This document shows, one piece after another, positions 33,101 to 44,919 of a DNA stretch of 64,000 bases. Position 1 is the stretch's first letter. The number at the start of each line of letters is the position of its first letter. Both the position numbers and the translations under genes were made by a program. Origin of the DNA: Atherix ibis (Eukaryota > Arthropoda > Insecta > Diptera > Athericidae); contig OY282608.1 of assembly GCA_958298945.1 (NCBI GenBank), positions 74,882,806 through 74,946,805 on the forward strand, in the 5' to 3' direction. Below the pieces are notes generated by a model. It did no database searches, had not been told where the DNA came from, and saw only the letters and a program-made list of their open reading frames with translations.

Positions 33101-33740
33101 TTGTTGGTTTGTTTGTTTGTTTGTTTGTTGGTTTGTTGGTTTGTTGGTATGTGGGTTTGTGGGCTTTTTGGTTTGTTGGTTTGTTGGTTTTTTGGTTTGT
33201 TGGTTTGTTGGTTTGTTGTTTTGTTGGTTTGTTTGTTTGTTGGTTTGTTGGTTTGTTGGTTTGTTCGTTTGTTGGTTTGTTGGTTACTTGGCTTGTTGGT
33301 TTGTCCGTTTGTTCGTTTGTTGGTTTGTTGGTTGGTCGGTTTGTTGGTTTGTTGGTTTGTTGGTTTGTTGGTTTGTTGGTTTGTTGGTTTGTTGGTTTGT
33401 TGGTTTGTTGGTTTGTTGGTTTGTTGGTTTGCTGGTTTGTTGGTTTGTTGATTTGTTGGTTTGTTGGTGTGTTCGTTTGTTGGTTTGTTGGTTTGTTGGT
33501 TTGTTGGTTTGTTGGTTTATTGGTTTGTTGGTTTGTTGGTTTGTTCGTTTGTTGGTTTGTTGATTTGTTGGTTTGTTCCTTTCTTCGTTTGTTAGCTTGT
33601 TGGTTTGTTGGCTTGTTGGTTTGTTGGTTTGTTGGTTTGTTGGTTTGTTGGTTTGTTGGTTTGTTGGTTTGTTGGTTTGTTGGTTTGTTGGTTTGTAGGT
33701 TTGTTGGTTTGTTGATTTGTTGGATTGTTGGTTTATTTGT
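30560..33740. repeat. Family F block 1
   Basis: Octamer array marked by GAACGTTAG 30606, TTCTTTGTTCG 31167, TTGTATTG 31624, TACTAGGTTATTTGG 32243, a T8 run at 32587-32594, a TTTATTTG triplet near 33080 and TTCCTTTCTTCG near 33576. The same ordered set recurs in the later family F blocks. GGTTACT-type monomers and TTGGATTG monomers are frequent. No coding or RNA gene signal. Confidence 0.8.
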
Positions 33741-34514
33741 TTGTTGGTTTGTTGGTTTGTTGGTTTGTTGGTTTGTTGGTTTGTTGGTTTGTTGGTTTCT
33801 TGGTTTGTTGGTTTGTTGGTTTGTTGGTTTGTAGGTTTTTTGGTTTGTTGGCTTGTTGGTTTGTTGGTTTATTGGTTTGTTAGTTTGTTGGTTTGTTGGT
33901 TTGTTAGTTTGTTCGTTTGTTGGTTGTTTAGTTTGTTGGTTTGTTGGTTTGTTGGTTTGTTGGTTTGTTCGTTTGCTTGTTTTTTGGTTTGTTGGTTTGT
34001 TGGTTTGTTGGTTTGTTGGTTTGTTGGTTTGTTGGTTTGTTCGTTTGTTGGTTTGTTGGTTTGTTGGTTTATTGGTTTGTTCGTTTGTTGGTTACTTGAT
34101 TTGTTGGTTTGTTGGCTTGTTGGTTTGTTGGTTTGTTCGTTTGTTGGTTTTTTAGTTTGTTGGTTTGTTGGTTTGTTGGTTTGTTGACTTGTTGGTTTGT
34201 TGGTTTGTTGGCTTGTTGGCTTGTTGGTTTGTTGGTTTGTTGGTTTGTTCGTTTGCTTGTTTTTTGGTTTGTTGGTTTGTTGGTTTGTTGGTTTGTTGGT
34301 TTGTTCGTTTGTTGCTTTTTTGGTTTGTTGGTTTGTTGGTTTGTTGGTTTGTTTTGTTTGTTGGTTTGTTTGTTTGTTGGTTTGTTGGTTTGTTGGTTTG
34401 TTGGTTTGTTGGTTTGTTGGTTTGTTGGTTTCTTGGTTTGTTGGTTTGTTTGTTTGTTGGTTTGTTAGTTTGTTGGCTTGTTGGTTTCTTGGTTTGTTGG
34501 TTTGTTGATTTGTT

Positions 34515-37400
34515 GGTTCGTTCGTTTGTTGGTTTTTTGGTTTGTTGGTTTGTTTTTTTGTTGGCTTGTTTGTGTGTTGGTTTGTTCGTTTGTTGGCTTG
34601 TTGGCTTTTTGGCTTGTTGGCTCGTTGGTTTGTTGGTTTTTTGGTTTGTTGGCTTGTTGGTTTTGTTGGTTTGTTCGTCTGTTGTTGGTTTGTTGGTTTG
34701 TTGGTTTGTTGGCTTGTTGGTTTTGTTGGTTTGTTCGTCTGTTTGTTGGTTTGTTGGTTTACTTGTTTGTTGGTTTGTTGGTTTGTTGGTTTGTTTGTTT
34801 GTTTGTTTGTTGGTTTGGTGGTTTGTTGGTTTGTTGGTTTGTTGGTTTGTTGGTTTGTTGATTTGTTTGTTTGTTGGTTTGTTCGTTTGTTGGCTTGTGT
34901 GTTTGTTGGCTTGTTGGCTTGTTGGCTTGTTAGTTTGTTGGTTTGTTGGTTTGCTTATTTGTTGGTTTGTTCGTTTGTTGGTTTCTTGGCTTGTTGGCTT
35001 GTTGGTTTGTTGGTTTTTTGGTTTGTTGGCTTGTTGGTTTGTTGGTTTGTTGGTCTGTTGGTTTGTTGGTTTGTTGGTTTGTTGGTTTGTTGGTTTGTTG
35101 GTTTGTTTGTTTTTTGGTTTGTTGGCTTGTTTGTTTATCGGTTTGTTGGTTTGTTCGTTTGTTCGTTTGTTGGCTTGTTGGTTTGTTGGCTTGTTGGTTT
35201 GTTAATTTGTTGGTTTGTTGGTTTATTTGTTTGTTGGTTTGTTGGTTTGTTGGTTTGTTGGGTTGTTTGTTTGTTGGTTTGTTGGTTTGTTGGTTTGTTG
35301 GTTTGTTGGTTTGTGTGTTTGTTGGTTTGTTGGTTTGTTTGTTTTTTGGTTTGTTCTTTTGTTGGCTTGTCGGTTTTTTGGTTTGTTGGTTTGTTGGTTT
35401 GTTGGTTTGTTGGTTTGTTGGTTTGTTGGTTTGTTGGGTTGTTTGTTTGTTGGTTTGTTGGTTTGTTGGTTTGTTGGTTTGTTGGTTTGTGTGTTTGTTG
35501 GTTTGTTGGTTTGTTTGTTTTTTGGTTTGTTCTTTTGTTGGCTTGTCGGTTTCTTGGTTTGTTGGTTTGTTGGTTTGTTGGTTTGTTGGTTTGTTGGTTT
35601 GTTGGGTTGTTGGTTTGTATGTTTTTTGGTTTGTTGGCTTAATGGTTTGTTGGTTTATTGGTTTGTTAGTTTGTTGGTTTGTTGGTTTGTTAAATTGTTC
35701 GTTTGTTGGTTTTTTAGTTTGTTGGTTTGTTGGTTTGTTGACTTGTTGGTTTGTTGGTTTGTTGGTTTGTTGGTTTGTTGATTTATTTGTTTGTTGGTTT
35801 GTTCGTTTGTTGGCTTGTGTGTTTGTTGGCTTGTTGGCTTGTTGGCTTGTTAGTTTGTTGGTTTGTTGGTTTGCTTATTTGTTGGTTTGTTCGTTTGTTG
35901 GTTTCTTGGCTTGTTGGCTTGTTGGTTTGTTGGTTTTTTGGTTTGTTGGCTTGTTGGTTTGTTGGTTTGTTGGTCTGTTGGTTTGTTGGTTTGTTGGTTT
36001 GTTGGTTTGTTGGTTTGTTGGTTTGTTGGTTTGTTTGTTTTTTGGTTTGTTGGCTTGTTTGTTTATCGGTTTGTTGGTTTGTTCGTTTGTTCGTTTGTTG
36101 GCTTGTTGGTTTGTTGGCTTGTTGGTTTGTTAATTTGTTGGTTTGTTGGTTTATTTGTTTGTTGGTTTGTTGGTTTGTTGGTTTGTTGGGTTGTTTGTTT
36201 GTTGGTTTGTTGGTTTGTTGGTTTGTTGGTTTGTTGGTTTGTGTGTTTGTTGGTTTGTTGGTTTGTTTGTTTTTTGGTTTGTTCTTTTGTTGGCTTGTCG
36301 GTTTTTTGGTTTGTTGGTTTGTTGGTTTGTTGGTTTGTTGGTTTGTTGGTTTGTTGGTTTGTTGGTTTGTTGGGTTGTTTGTTTGTTGGTTTGTTGGTTT
36401 GTTGGTTTGTTGGTTTGTTGGTTTGTGTGTTTGTTGGTTTGTTGGTTTGTTTGTTTTTTGGTTTGTTCTTTTGTTGGCTTGTCGGTTTCTTGGTTTGTTG
36501 GTTTGTTGGTTTGTTGGTTTGTTGGTTTGTTGGGTTGTTGGTTTGTATGTTTTTTGGTTTGTTGGCTTAATGGTTTGTTGGTTTATTGGTTTGTTAGTTT
36601 GTTGGTTTGTTGGTTTGTTAGTTTGTTCGTTTGTTGGTTTTTTAGTTTGTTGGTTTGTTGGTTTGTTGACTTGTTGGTTTGTTGGTTTGTTGGCTTGTTG
36701 GCTTGTTGGTTTGTTGGTTTGTTGGTTTGTTCGTTTGCTTGTTTTTTGGTTTGTTGGTTTGTTGGTTTGTTGGTTTGTTGGTTTGTTGGTTTGTTCGTTT
36801 GTTGGTTTTTGGTTTGTTGGTTTGTTGGTTTGTTGGTTTGTTTTGTTTGTTGGTTTGTTTGTTTGTTCCTTTGTTGGTTTGTTGGTTTGTTGGTTTGTTG
36901 GTTTGTTGGTTTGTTGGTTTCTTGGTTGGTTGGTTTGTTGGTTTGTTGGTTTGTAGGTTTTTTGGTTTGTTGGCTTGTTGGTTTGTTGGTTTATTGGTTT
37001 GTTAGTTTGTTGGTTTGTTGGTTTGTTAGTTTGTTCGTTTGTTGGTTGTTTAGTTTGTTGGTTTGTTGGTTTGTTGGTTTGTTGGTTTGTTCGTTTGCTT
37101 GTTTTTTGGTTTGTTGGTTTGTTGGTTTGTTGGTTTGTTGGTTTGTTGGTTTGTTGGTTTGTTCGTTTGTTGGTTTTTTGGTTTGTTGGTTTGTTGGTTT
37201 GTTGGTTAGTTGGCTTGTTTGTTTGTTTGTTTGTTGGTTTGGTCGTTTGTTGGCTTGTTGGTTTATTGGCTTGTTGGTTTGTTGGTTTGTTGGCTTGTTG
37301 GTTTGTTCGTTTGTTGGTTTGCTGGTTTGTTGGTTTATTGGTTTGTTCGTTTGTTGGTTACTTGATTTGTTGGTTTGTTGCAATGTTGGTTTGTTGGTTT
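34515..37400. repeat. Family E unit 7
   Basis: GGTTCGTTCG is at 34515, TCGTCTG at 34676 and 34736, GCTTATTT at 34953 and 35873, and GGCTTAATGG at 35641 and 36569. The preceding 33.74-34.51 kb is the tail of another family E unit. It ends at the same E-to-F junction (TTGCAATG) as unit 6. Confidence 0.8.
34850..36690. repeat. 920/928-bp tandem duplication inside family E unit 7
   Basis: GCTTATTT 34953 and 35873 are 920 bp apart (115 octamers); GGCTTAATGG 35641 and 36569 are 928 bp apart (116 octamers). One monomer was gained between the two landmarks. The sister unit at 28.58-30.56 kb has a single copy, so the duplication post-dates the composite duplication or was lost from the sister. Confidence 0.88.
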
Positions 37401-39999
37401 GATGGTTTGTAGGTTTATTTGTTTGTTGGTTTGTTTGTTTGTTGGTTTGAACGTTAGTTGGTTTGTTGGTTACTTGGCTTGTTGGTTTGTCCGTTTGTTC
37501 GTTTGTTGGTTTGTTTGTTTGTTGGTTTGTTGGTTTGTTGGTTTGTTGGTTTGTTGGTTTTTTGGTTTGTTGGCTTGTTGGTTTGTTGGTTTGTTGGTTT
37601 GTTGGTTTATTGGTTTGTTCGTTTGTTCGTTTGTTGGTTTGTTGGTTTGTTGGTTTGTTGGTTTATTGGTTTGTTGGTTTGTTAGTTTGTTCGTTTGTTG
37701 GCTTGTTGATTTGTTGGTTTGTTCGTTTGTTCGTTTGTTGGCTTGTTGGTTTGTTGGCTTGTTGGTTTGTTGGTTTGTTAGTTTGTTGGTTAATTGGTTT
37801 GTTGGTTTGTTGGTTTGTTGGTTTGTTGGTTTGTTGGTTTGTTGGTTTGTTGGTTTGTTGATTTGTTGGATTGTTGGTTTGTTCGTCTGTGGGTTTTTTG
37901 ATTTGTTGGTTTGTTCGTTTGTTGGTTTGTTGGTTTGTTGGTTTATTGGTTTGTTGGTTTGTGGGTTTGTTCGTTTGTTGGTTTGTTGATTTGTTGGTTT
38001 GTTCTTTGTTCGATTGTTGGCTTGTTGGTTTGTTGGTTTGTTTGTTTGTTGGTTTGTTGGTTTATTGGTTTGTTGGTTTGTTGGTTTGTTGGTTTGTTCG
38101 TTTGTTGGTTTGTTGATTTGTTGGTTTGTTCGTTTGTTCGTTTGTTAGCTTGTTAGTTTGTTGGCTTGTTGGCTTGTTGGTTTGTTGGTTTGTTGGTTTG
38201 TTGGTTACTTGGCTTGTTGGTTTGTTGGTTTGTTGGTTTGTTGGTTTGTTGGTTTGTTGATTTGTTGGATTGTTGGTTTGTTCGTTTGTGGGTTTTTTGG
38301 TTTGTTGGATTGTTCGTTTGTTGTTTTGTTGGTTTGTTGGTTTATTGGTTTGTTGGTTTGTGGGTTTGTTCGTTTGTTGGTTTGTTGATTTGTTGGCTTG
38401 TTGGTTTGTTGGTTTGTCGGTTTCTTTGTTTGTTCGTTTGTTAGCTTATTGGTTTGTTGTATTGTTGGTTTGTTCGTTTGTTGGTTTTTTGGTTTGTTGG
38501 TTTGTTGGTTTGTTGGCTTGTTCGTTTGTTGGTTTGTTGTTTTGTTGGTTTGTTGGTTACTTGGTTTGTTGGTTTGTTGGCTTGTTGGTTTGTTGGTTTG
38601 TTGGTTTGTTGGTTTGTTGGTTTGTTGGTTTGTTGGTTTGTTGGTTTGTTTGTTTGTTGGTTTGTTCGTTTGTTGGCTTGTTGGTTTGTTGGCTTGTTGG
38701 TTTGTTGGTTTATTGACTTGTTGGTTTGTTCGTTTATTGGTTTGTTGTTTTGTTGGTTTGTTGGTTTGTTTGTTTGTTGGTTTGTTCGTTTGTTGGTTTG
38801 TTGGTTACTAGGTTTGTTGGTTTGTTGGTTTGTTGGTTTGTTGGTTTATTTGTTTGTTGGTTTGTTGGTTTGTTTGTTTGTTGGGTTGTTCGTTTGTTGG
38901 TTTGTTAGTTACTTGGTTTGTTAGTTTGTTGGTTTGTTCATTTGTTGGTTTGTTGGTTTGTTGATTTGTTCGTTTGTTAGTTTGTTGGTTTGTTGGTTTG
39001 TTGGTTTGTTGGTTTGTTGGTTTGTTGGTTTGTTGGTTTGTTGGTTTGTTGCTTTGTTGGTTTGTTGGTTTGTTGGTTTGTTGGTTACTAGGTTATTTGG
39101 TTTGTTGGTTTGTTGGTTTGTTGTTTTGTTGGTTTATTTATTTGTTGGTTTGTTGGTTTGTTCGTTTGTTGGTTTGTTGATTTGTTGGTTTGTTCGTTTC
39201 TTCGTTTGTTGGCTTGTTGGTTTGTTGGCTTGTTGGCTTGTTGGTTTGTTGGTTTGTTGATTTGTTGGTTTGTTGGTTTGTTGGTTTGTTGATTTGTTGG
39301 ATTGTTGGTTTGTTCGTCTGTGGGTTTTTTGGTTTGTTGGTTTTGTTCGTTTGTTGGTTTGTTGGTTTGTTGGTTTATTGGTTTGTTGGTTTGTGGGTTT
39401 CTTCGTTTGTTGGTTTGTTGATTTGTTGGTTTGTTCTTTTGTTTGATTGTTGGCTTGTTGGTTTGTTGGTTTGTTGGTTTTTTTTGTTTGTTGGTTTTTT
39501 GGCTTATTGGTTTGTTGGTTTGTTCGTTTGTTGGTTTTTTGGTTTGTTGGTTTGTTGGTTTGTTGGCTTGTGCGTTTGTTGGTTTGTTCGTTTGTTGGCT
39601 TGTTGGTTTGTTGGCTTGTTGGTTTGTTGGTTACTTGGTTTGGTTACTTGGTTTGTTTGTTGATTTGTTGGTTTGTTGGTTTGTTGGTTTATTTGTTTGT
39701 TGGTTTGTTTGTTTGTTGGGTTGTTGGTTTGTTGGTTTGTTGGTTTGTTGGTTTGTTGGTTTATTGTTTTGTTGGTTTGTTGGTTTGTTGGTTTGTTGGT
39801 TTGTTGGTTTGTTGGTTTGTTGGTTTGTTGGTTTGTTGGTTTGCTCGTTTGTTGGTTTGCTGGTTTGTTGGTTTGTTGGTTTGATGGTTTGTTGGTTTGT
39901 TGGTTTGTTGGTTTGTTGGTTTGTTGGTTTGTTGGTTTGTTGGTTTGTTGGTTTGTTGGTTTATTTGTTTATTTGTTTATTTGTTTGTTGGTTTGTTGA
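37400..39999. repeat. Family F block 2
   Basis: Repeats family F block 1 from GAACGTTAG 37449 through the T8 run at 39478. The part from about 38255 to 39990 is itself tandemly copied 1,739 bp downstream: TTGTATTG 38459 to 40198 and TACTAGGTTATTTGG 39086 to 40825 are both spaced 1,739 bp. The period is not a multiple of eight, so an odd-length monomer was carried in the copied unit. Confidence 0.8.
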
Positions 40000-42900
40000 T
40001 TTGTTGGATTGTTGGTTTGTTCGTTTGTGGGTTTTTTGGTTTGTTGGATTGTTCGTTTGTTGTTTTGTTGGTTTGTTGGTTTATTGGTTTGTTGGTTTGT
40101 GGGTTTGTGCGTTTGTTGGTTTGTTGATTTGTTGGCTTGTTGGTTTGTTGGTTTGTCGGTTTCTTTGTTTGTTCGTTTGTTAGCTTATTGGTTTGTTGTA
40201 TTGTTGGTTTGTTCGTTTGTTGGTTTTTTGGTTTGTTGGTTTGTTGGTTTGTTGGCTTGTTCGTTTGTTGGTTTGTTGTTTTGTTGGTTTGTTGGTTACT
40301 TGGTTTGTTGGTTTGTTGGCTTGTTGGTTTGTTGGTTTGTTGGTTTGTTGGTTTGTTGGTTTGTTGGTTTGTTGGTTTGTTGGTTTGTTTGTTTGTTGGT
40401 TTGTTCGTTTGTTGGCTTGTTGGTTTGTTGGCTTGTTGGTTTGTTGGTTTATTGACTTGTTGGTTTGTTCGTTTATTGGTTTGTTGTTTTGTTGGTTTGT
40501 TGGTTTGTTTGTTTGTTGTTTTGTTCGTTTGTTGGTTTGTTGGTTACTAGGTTTGTTGGTTTGTTGGTTTGTTGGTTTGTTGGTTTATTTGTTTGTTGGT
40601 TTGTTGGTTTGTTTGTTTGTTGGGTTGTTCGTTTGTTGGTTTGTTAGTTACTTGGTTTGTTAGTTTGTTGGTTTGTTCATTTGTTGGTTTGTTGGTTTGT
40701 TGATTTGTTCGTTTGTTAGTTTGTTGGTTTGTTGGTTTGTTGGTTTGTTGGTTTGTTGGTTTGTTGGTTTGTTGGTTTGTTGGTTTGTTGCTTTGTTGGT
40801 TTGTTGGTTTGTTGGTTTGTTGGTTACTAGGTTATTTGGTTTGTTGGTTTGTTGGTTTGTTGTTTTGTTGGTTTATTTATTTGTTGGTTTGTTGGTTTGT
40901 TCGTTTGTTGGTTTGTTGATTTGTTGGTTTGTTCGTTTCTTCGTTTGTTGGCTTGTTGGTTTGTTGGCTTGTTGGCTTGTTGGTTTGTTGGTTTGTTAGT
41001 TTGTTGGTTACTTGGTTTGTTGGTTTGTTGGTTTGTTGGTTTGTTGATTTGTTGGTTTGTTGGTTTGTTGGTTTGTTGATTTGTTGGATTGTTGGTTTGT
41101 TCGTCTGTGGGTTTTTTGGTTTGTTGGTTTTGTTCGTTTGTTGGTTTGTTGGTTTGTTGGTTTATTGGTTTGTTGGTTTGTGGGTTTCTTCGTTTGTTGG
41201 TTTGTTGATTTGTTGGTTTGTTCTTTTGTTTGATTGTTGGCTTGTTGGTTTGTTGGTTTGTTGGTTTTTTTTGTTTGTTGGTTTTTTGGCTTATTGGTTT
41301 GTTGGTTTGTTCGTTTGTTGGTTTTTTGGTTTGTTGGTTTGTTGGTTTGTTGGCTTGTGCGTTTGTTGGTTTGTTCGTTTGTTGGCTTGTTGGTTTGTTG
41401 GCTTGTTGGTTTGTTGGTTACTTGGTTTGTTGGTTTGTTGATTTGTTGGTTTGTTGGTTTGTTGGTTTATTTGTTTGTTGGTTTGTTTGTTTGTTGGGTT
41501 GTTGGTTTGTTGGTTTGTTGGTTTGTTGGTTTATTGTTTTGTTGGTTTGTTGGTTTGTTGGTTTGTTGGTTTGTTGGTTTGTTGGTTTGTTGGTTTGTTG
41601 GTTTGTTGGTTTGCTCGTTTGTTGGTTTGCTGGTTTGTTGGTTTGTTGGTTTGATGGTTTGTTGGTTTGTTGGTTTGTTGGTTTGTTGGTTTGTTGGTTT
41701 GTTGGTTTGTTGGTTTGTTGGTTTGTTGGTTTATTTGTTTATTTGTTTATTTGTTTGTTGGTTTGTTTGTTTGTTTGTTTGTTGGTTTGTTGGTTTGTTG
41801 GTATGTGGGTTTGTGGGCTTTTTGGTTTGTTGGTTTGTTGGTTTTTTGGTTTGTTGGTTTGTTGGTTTGTTGTTTTGTTGGTTTGTTTGTTTGTTGGTTT
41901 GTTGGTTTGTTGGTTTGTTCGTTTGTTGGTTTGTTGGTTACTTGGCTTGTTGGTTTGTCCGTTTGTTCGTTTGTTGGTTTGTTGGTTGGTCGGTTTGTTG
42001 GTTTGTTGGTTTGTTGGTTTGTTGGTTTGTTGGTTTGTTGGTTTGTTGGTTTGTTGGTTTGTTGGTTTGTTGGTTTGTTGGTTTGTTGGTTTGCTGGTTT
42101 GTTGGTTTGTTGATTTGTTGGTTTGTTGGTGTGTTCGTTTGTTGGTTTGTTGGTTTGTTGGTTTGTTGGTTTGTTGGTTTATTGGTTTGTTGGTTTGTTG
42201 GTTTGTTCGTTTGTTGGTTTGTTGATTTGTTGGTTTGTTCCTTTCTTCGTTTGTTAGCTTGTTGGTTTGTTGGCTTGTTGGTTTGTTGGTTTGTTGGTTT
42301 GTTGGTTTGTTGGTTTGTTGGTTTGTTGGTTTGTTGGTTTGTTGGTTTGTTGGTTTGTTGGTTTGTTGGTTTGTTGGTTTGTTGATTTGTTGGATTGTTG
42401 GTTTATTTGTTTGTGGGTTTTTTGGTTTGTTGGTTTGTTCGTTTGTTGCTTTGTTGGTTTGTTGGTTTATTGGTTTGTTGGTTTGTGGGTTTGTTCGTTT
42501 GTTGGTTTGTTGATTTGTTGGCTTGTTGGTTTGTTGGTTTGTCGGTTTCTTTGTTTGTCGGTTTGTTGGCTTACTGGTTTGTTGGTTTGTTGGTTTGTTC
42601 GTTTGTTGGTTTTTTGGTTTGTTGGTTTGTTGGTTTGTTGGCTTGTTCGTTTGTTGGTTTGTTATTTTTTTGGTTTGTTGGTTACTTGGTTTGTTGGTTT
42701 GTTGGCTTGTTGGTTTGTTGGTTTGTTGGTTTGTTGGTTTTTTGGTTTGTTGGTTTGTTGGTTTGTTGGTTTGTTGGTTTGTTGGTTTGTTGGTTTGTTT
42801 ATTTGTTGGTCTGTTCGTTTGTTGGCTTGTTGGTTTGTTGGCTTGTTGGCTTGTTGGTTTGTTGGTTTGTTGGCTTGTTGGTTTGTTCGTTTATTGGTTT

Positions 42901-44388
42901 GTTGTTTTGTTGGTTTGTTGGTTTGTTTGTTTGTTGGTTTGTTCGTTTGTTGGTTTGTTGGTTACTAGGTTTGTTGGTTTGTTGGTTTGTTGGTTTGTTG
43001 GTTTGTTGGTTTATTTGTTTGTTGGTTTGTTGGTTTGTTTGTTTGTTGGGTTGTTCGTTTGTTGGTTTGTTAGTTACTTGATTTGTTAGTTTGTTGATTT
43101 GTTCATTTGTTGGTTTGTTGGTTTGTTGGTTTGTTCGTTTGTTAGTTTGTTGGTTTGTTGGTTTGTTGGTTTGTTGGTTTGTTGGTTTGTTGGTTTGTTG
43201 GTTTTTTGGTTTGTTGTTTTGTTGGTTTGTTGGTTTATTGGTTTGTTGGTTTATTGGTTTGTTGGTTTGTTGGTTTGTTGGTTTGTTGGTTTGTTGGTTT
43301 GCTCGTTTGTTGGTTTGCTGGTTTGTTGGTTTGTTGGTTTGATGGTTTGTTGGTTTGTTGGTTTGTTGGTTTGTTGGTTTGTTGGTTTGTTGGTTTATTT
43401 GTTTATTTGTTTATTTGTTTGTTGGTTTGTTAATTTGTTTGGGTGTTGGTTTGTTGGTATGTGGGTTTGTGGGCTTGTTGGTTTGTTGGTTTGTTGGTTT
43501 TTTGGTTTGTTGGTTTGTTGGTTTGTTGTTTTGTTGGTTTGTTCGTTTGTTGGTTTGTAGCTTACTTGGCTTGTTGGTTTGTCCGTTTGTTCGTTTGTTG
43601 GTTTGTTGGTTTGTTGGTTTGTTGGTTTGTTGGTTTGTTGGTTTGTTGGTTTCTTTGTTTGTTGGTTTGTTGGCTTATTGGTTTGTTAGTTTGTTGGTTT
43701 GTTGGTTTGTTGATTTGTTGGATTGTTGGTTTGTTCGTTTGTGGGTTTTTTGGTTTGTTGGTTTGTTCGTTTGTTGGTTTGTTGGTTTGTTGGTTTATTG
43801 GTTTGTTGGTTTGTTGGTTTGTTGGTTTGTTGGTTTCTTTGTTTGTTGGTTTGTTGGCTTATTGGGTTGTTGGTTTGTTGGTTTGTTTGTTTGTTGGTTT
43901 TTTGGTTTGTTGGTTTGTTGGTTTGTTGGCTTGTTCGTTTGTTGGTTTGTTGTTTTGTTGGTTTGTTGGTTACTTGGTTTGTTGGTTTGTTGGCTTGTTG
44001 GTTTGTTCGTTTGTTAGTTTGTTGGTTTGTTGGTTTGTTGGTTTGTTGGTTTGTTGGTTTGTTGGTTTGTTGGTTTGTTGGTTTGTTGGTTTGTTGGTTT
44101 GTTGGTTTGTTGTTTTGTTGGTTTGTTGGGTTGTCGTTTGTTGGTTTGTTAGTTACTTGGTTTGTTAGTTTGTTGGCTTGTTCATTTGTTGGTTTGTTGG
44201 TTTGTTCGTTTGTTAGTTTGTTGGTTTGTTGGTTTGTTGGTTTGTTGGTTTGTTGGTTTGTTGTTTTGTTGGTTTGTTGGTTTGTTGGTTTGTTGGTTTG
44301 TTGGTTTGTTCGTTTGTTGGTTTGTTGGTTTGTTGGTTTGCTCGTTTGTTGGTTTGCTGGTTTGTTGGTTTGTTGGTTTGATGGTTTG
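40000..44388. repeat. 4,920-bp higher-order repeat, copy 1
   Basis: At least eight landmarks spread over 4.4 kb recur at a near-constant offset: TTGTATTG 40198 (offset 4,928), TACTAGGTTATTTGG 40825, T8 41265, CCTTTCTTCG 42240 and GGGTGTTGG 43441 (all 4,920), and GTCGTTTG 44133 (4,912). The constant offset over many independent variants shows a recent duplication with little divergence. The sequence is octamer satellite throughout. Confidence 0.92.
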
Positions 44389-44919
44389 TTGGTTTGTTGG
44401 TTTGTTGGTTTGTTGGTTTGTTGGTTTGTTGGTTTGTTGGTTTGTTGGTTTGTTGGTTTGTTGGTTAATTGGTTTGTTGGTTTGTTGGTTTGTTGGTTTG
44501 TTGGTTTGTTGGTTTGTTGGTTTGTTGGTTTGTTGATTTGTTGGATTGTTGGTTTGTTCGTCTGTGGGTTTTTTGATTTGTTGGTTTGTTCGTTTGTTGG
44601 TTTGTTGGTTTGTTGGTTTATTGGTTTGTTGGTTTGTGGGTTTGTTCGTTTGTTGGTTTGTTGATTTGTTGGTTTGTTCTTTGTTCGATTGTTGGCTTGT
44701 TGGTTTGTTGGTTTGTTTGTTTGTTGGTTTGTTGGTTTATTGGTTTGTTGGTTTGTTGGTTTGTTCGTTTGTTGGTTTGTTGATTTGTTGGTTTGTTCGT
44801 TTGTTCGTTTGTTAGCTTGTTAGTTTGTTGGCTTGTTGGCTTGTTGGTTTGTTGGTTTGTTGGTTTGTTGGTTACTTGGCTTGTTGGTTTGTTGGTTTGT
44901 TGGTTTGTTGGTTTGTTGG
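44389..44919. repeat. Family F segment separating the 4,920-bp copies
   Basis: This 530-bp stretch is not part of the matched portion of the 4,920-bp pair. It resembles about 37715-38245 instead: TTCTTTGTTCG at 44677 matches 38002 at an offset of 6,675. It ends at the string that starts the second copy. Confidence 0.7.

Larger units (their letters stand above)
33740..39985. repeat. Composite E+F segmental duplication, copy 2
   Basis: Second copy of 27850-33100, about 1 kb longer because of an internal 920/928-bp duplication. Shared single-copy-per-segment landmarks include TCGTCTG 34676 and 34736, TTGCAATG at about 37378, GAACGTTAG 37449, TTGTATTG 38459, TACTAGGTTATTTGG 39086 and a T8 run at 39478. 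Near 39631-39655 a GGTTACTTGGTTT string is doubled, a microduplication absent from the sister copies. Confidence 0.85.
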
